Position numbers and translations under genes: made by a program. Below the pieces are notes generated by a model, which was given only the letters and a program-made list of their open reading frames with translations, had not been told where the DNA came from and did not search any database. DNA of 6,050 nucleotides from Bryobacteraceae bacterium. Its GTDB lineage: Bacteria; Acidobacteriota; Terriglobia; Bryobacterales; Bryobacteraceae. The first letter of the stretch is position 1; each line of letters starts with the position of its first letter. The DNA lies in assembly GCA_030039005.1 (NCBI GenBank), contig JASHQT010000067.1, positions 1 to 6,050 of the forward strand, given 5' to 3'. This document shows, one piece after another, positions 4,701 through 6,050 of the stretch.

Positions 4701-6050
4701 TTAGTCCGTGCGTAGCGCGGTCAGCGGATCCAGCGTAATGGCGCGGCGCGCCGGCGCCCAGCAGGCCACAAGCGCGATTACCGCGATGAAGCCCACCGCG
4801 CAAAGATACGTCCAGGGATCGTGCGCGCTGATCCCATACAGGATCTGGCTGAAGAATTTTCCGGCCGCGAACGCCGCCGCAAACCCTATCGCGATCCCCA
4901 CCGCCAGCAGGAGCGCGGTCCTCTTCAGCACCGCTCGCGCCACTTGTGCCGGCGCGGCGCCCAGCGCCATCCGGATACCGATCTCCCGCGTCCGTTGCGA
5001 CACCGCGTAGGCCATGATTCCATAAATGCCGGTCGCGGCCAGCACCACCGCGAGCAATCCGAACGCCGCCAGCACAACGGCGGCCAATCGCGCCGGAAAC
5101 AAGGCCAGCCCGAGCGCGTTTTCCAGGCTCCCTTCGTCGAAGACCGTCAGCGATGGGTCGAGCTCGGCGACGCTGCGCCGCAACAGGCTTACCGCATCGC
5201 CGTCCGATAGCCGCGACCGCACCACCAGCGTTTGATTGGGCCTCCAATTCTGCTCCAGATTTTCGAACACCGTAGGCGAAGGCGCTTCACCGAGTGAGCG
5301 GTATTTGCCGTCCTCAACCACGCCCGCGATCTGAATCCATTTGTCGTCGCTTCCGTGCCGGAATCGTTTGCCGACGGGATTCTCACCCGCGAGGAACTGG
5401 CGAACGAAAGCTTCATTCACCAAAGCAACCAGGGGCGCGTCCTTCGTATCGCGAACATCGAAGTCGCGCCCAGCCACGAGCCGCGTACCCATGGCCGCCA
5501 GATAACCGGGCGTGACATAGTACATGTTCGCGATCGGCGTGTCGGCTGCAAGCGGCTCGGGCTTGCCTTCGATCAGAATGCCACTGCCGGAAATGTTGAG
5601 CGTCAAAGGCAGCCCGTCGATGGCGCCCGCAGCCTCGATTCCCGGCGCCGCCCGAACGCGTTCGAGCAGCCGCCGCCCGAACTCCCGCCCGCGCTGCTCA
5701 TCGTAACCTTGCGCGGCAAAGTCATACGACAAAACGGCTGCGTGCCGCGGCTCGAATCCCAGATTCAAGCTGAGCGCGTGCTGCAGGCTGCGGACCACCA
5801 GCAGGCTGCCGATCAACAGCGCGACCGAAAGGGCCACCTGTGTGCCGACCAACACGTCCCGCAAGCCGATGCGCCGAACCTTCTCAGACAGAGCTTCATT
5901 CTTGATGGCTCCGATAAGGCCGGCGCGCGTCGATTCGATCGCCGGCGCGAGGCCGAACAGGATCGCCGTCGCGAGCGCAACGGCACCGGTGAAGATCAAC
6001 ACGTGCTTGTCGATGGCGACGTGCGGAATCACCGGCACGTCCACCGGAGG
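4701..6050 (-). CDS. ADOP-type orphan permease (MacB/FtsX-like), C-terminal half; 5' part outside window
   Basis: The frame is open to the right edge and shows 449 C-terminal residues ending at TAA 4703-4701. Numbering from the GTG codon at 6044 (internal, not a start): the last helix of a first FtsX domain (about 14-34, ending LFGLAPAIESTRAG), a linker, a helix at 64-85 (VLVGTQVALSVALLIGSLLV), a MacB-type periplasmic domain (about 95-305, with GYLAAMGTRLVAGRDF at 180-195, NEAFVRQFLAGENPVGKRF 210-228 and GVVEDGKYRSLGE 241-253), then a second FtsX domain with helices near 317-345, 372-398 and 412-430. It carries the hallmark SQRTREIGIRMALGA (349-363) and the ending ARRAITLDPLTALRTD. Two FtsX domains in tandem, the linker sequence and the padR neighbour fit the ADOP family of about 800 residues, which lacks an ATPase of its own; none is adjacent here. 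The transported substrate is unknown. Its promoter and N-terminus lie outside the window. Confidence 0.92.
   Translation of the reverse strand, partial: PPVDVPVIPHVAIDKHVLIFTGAVALATAILFGLAPAIESTRAGLIGAIKNEALSEKVRRIGLRDVLVGTQVALSVALLIGSLLVVRSLQHALSLNLGFEPRHAAVLSYDFAAQGYDEQRGREFGRRLLERVRAAPGIEAAGAIDGLPLTLNISGSGILIEGKPEPLAADTPIANMYYVTPGYLAAMGTRLVAGRDFDVRDTKDAPLVALVNEAFVRQFLAGENPVGKRFRHGSDDKWIQIAGVVEDGKYRSLGEAPSPTVFENLEQNWRPNQTLVVRSRLSDGDAVSLLRRSVAELDPSLTVFDEGSLENALGLALFPARLAAVVLAAFGLLAVVLAATGIYGIMAYAVSQRTREIGIRMALGAAPAQVARAVLKRTALLLAVGIAIGFAAAFAAGKFFSQILYGISAHDPWTYLCAVGFIAVIALVACWAPARRAITLDPLTALRTD

Noticed and set aside
4663..5247. A 194-codon minus-strand frame inside the permease gene
   Set aside because: It is shifted relative to the permease frame and is a Gly/Arg-rich shadow; the permease frame carries the FtsX motifs over the same DNA.
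4701..6044. GTG at 6044 as the true start of the permease
   Set aside because: The frame continues to the window edge (two proline codons), and the sequence begins in the middle of a first FtsX domain, so the gene is truncated by the window and does not start there.

Overview
The window looks like chromosomal DNA of an Acidobacteriota member, most likely of the Solibacter/Bryobacter type. The basis is the GC-rich, tightly packed coding and above all the pairing of a double-FtsX 'orphan' permease of the ADOP type (acidobacterial duplicated orphan permease) with a small PadR-family repressor. That pairing is known to be expanded in Acidobacteria. The taxon is an inference; no RNA gene or taxon marker is present. 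There are no mobile elements, CRISPR arrays, tRNAs or rRNAs, and no gene-free stretch above about 75 bp.

Left part (1-2424): the 3' end of a DoxX-like membrane protein on the + strand meets a minus-strand pair head-on. The pair is a complete MsbA-like ABC exporter half-transporter followed 5 bp later by a GNAT acetyltransferase, which probably share one transcript. A 75-bp divergent region (2425-2499) separates the exporter from a plus-strand DUF72/YecE-like gene (2500-3231).

Right part (3222-6050): four minus-strand genes run from the right edge. They are the C-terminal half of the ADOP permease (cut by the window edge), padR, a 142-aa unrecognised protein, and a DUF457/YdjM-like membrane protein. 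The last three are joined by overlaps (4 bp and 10 bp), so they are probably translationally coupled. The last gene also overlaps the 3' end of the convergent DUF72 gene by 10 bp. The 47-bp gap between the permease stop and padR holds the clearest regulatory signal in the window: a TTGACA/TAATAT promoter that would start transcription at or next to the padR start codon, and a compound palindrome of three ATGTCG/CGACAT half-sites sitting over the -10 edge, the predicted start and the first codons. This is a good candidate for an autoregulatory PadR operator.

The most interesting unknown is the 142-aa protein between padR and the membrane protein. It has an N-terminal motif like those before acidobacterial permeases and a C-terminal helix resembling the UVR/Clp middle-domain motif. 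I see no clearly novel multi-gene defence or metabolic system; the padR operator and its coupled cargo genes are what merit follow-up.
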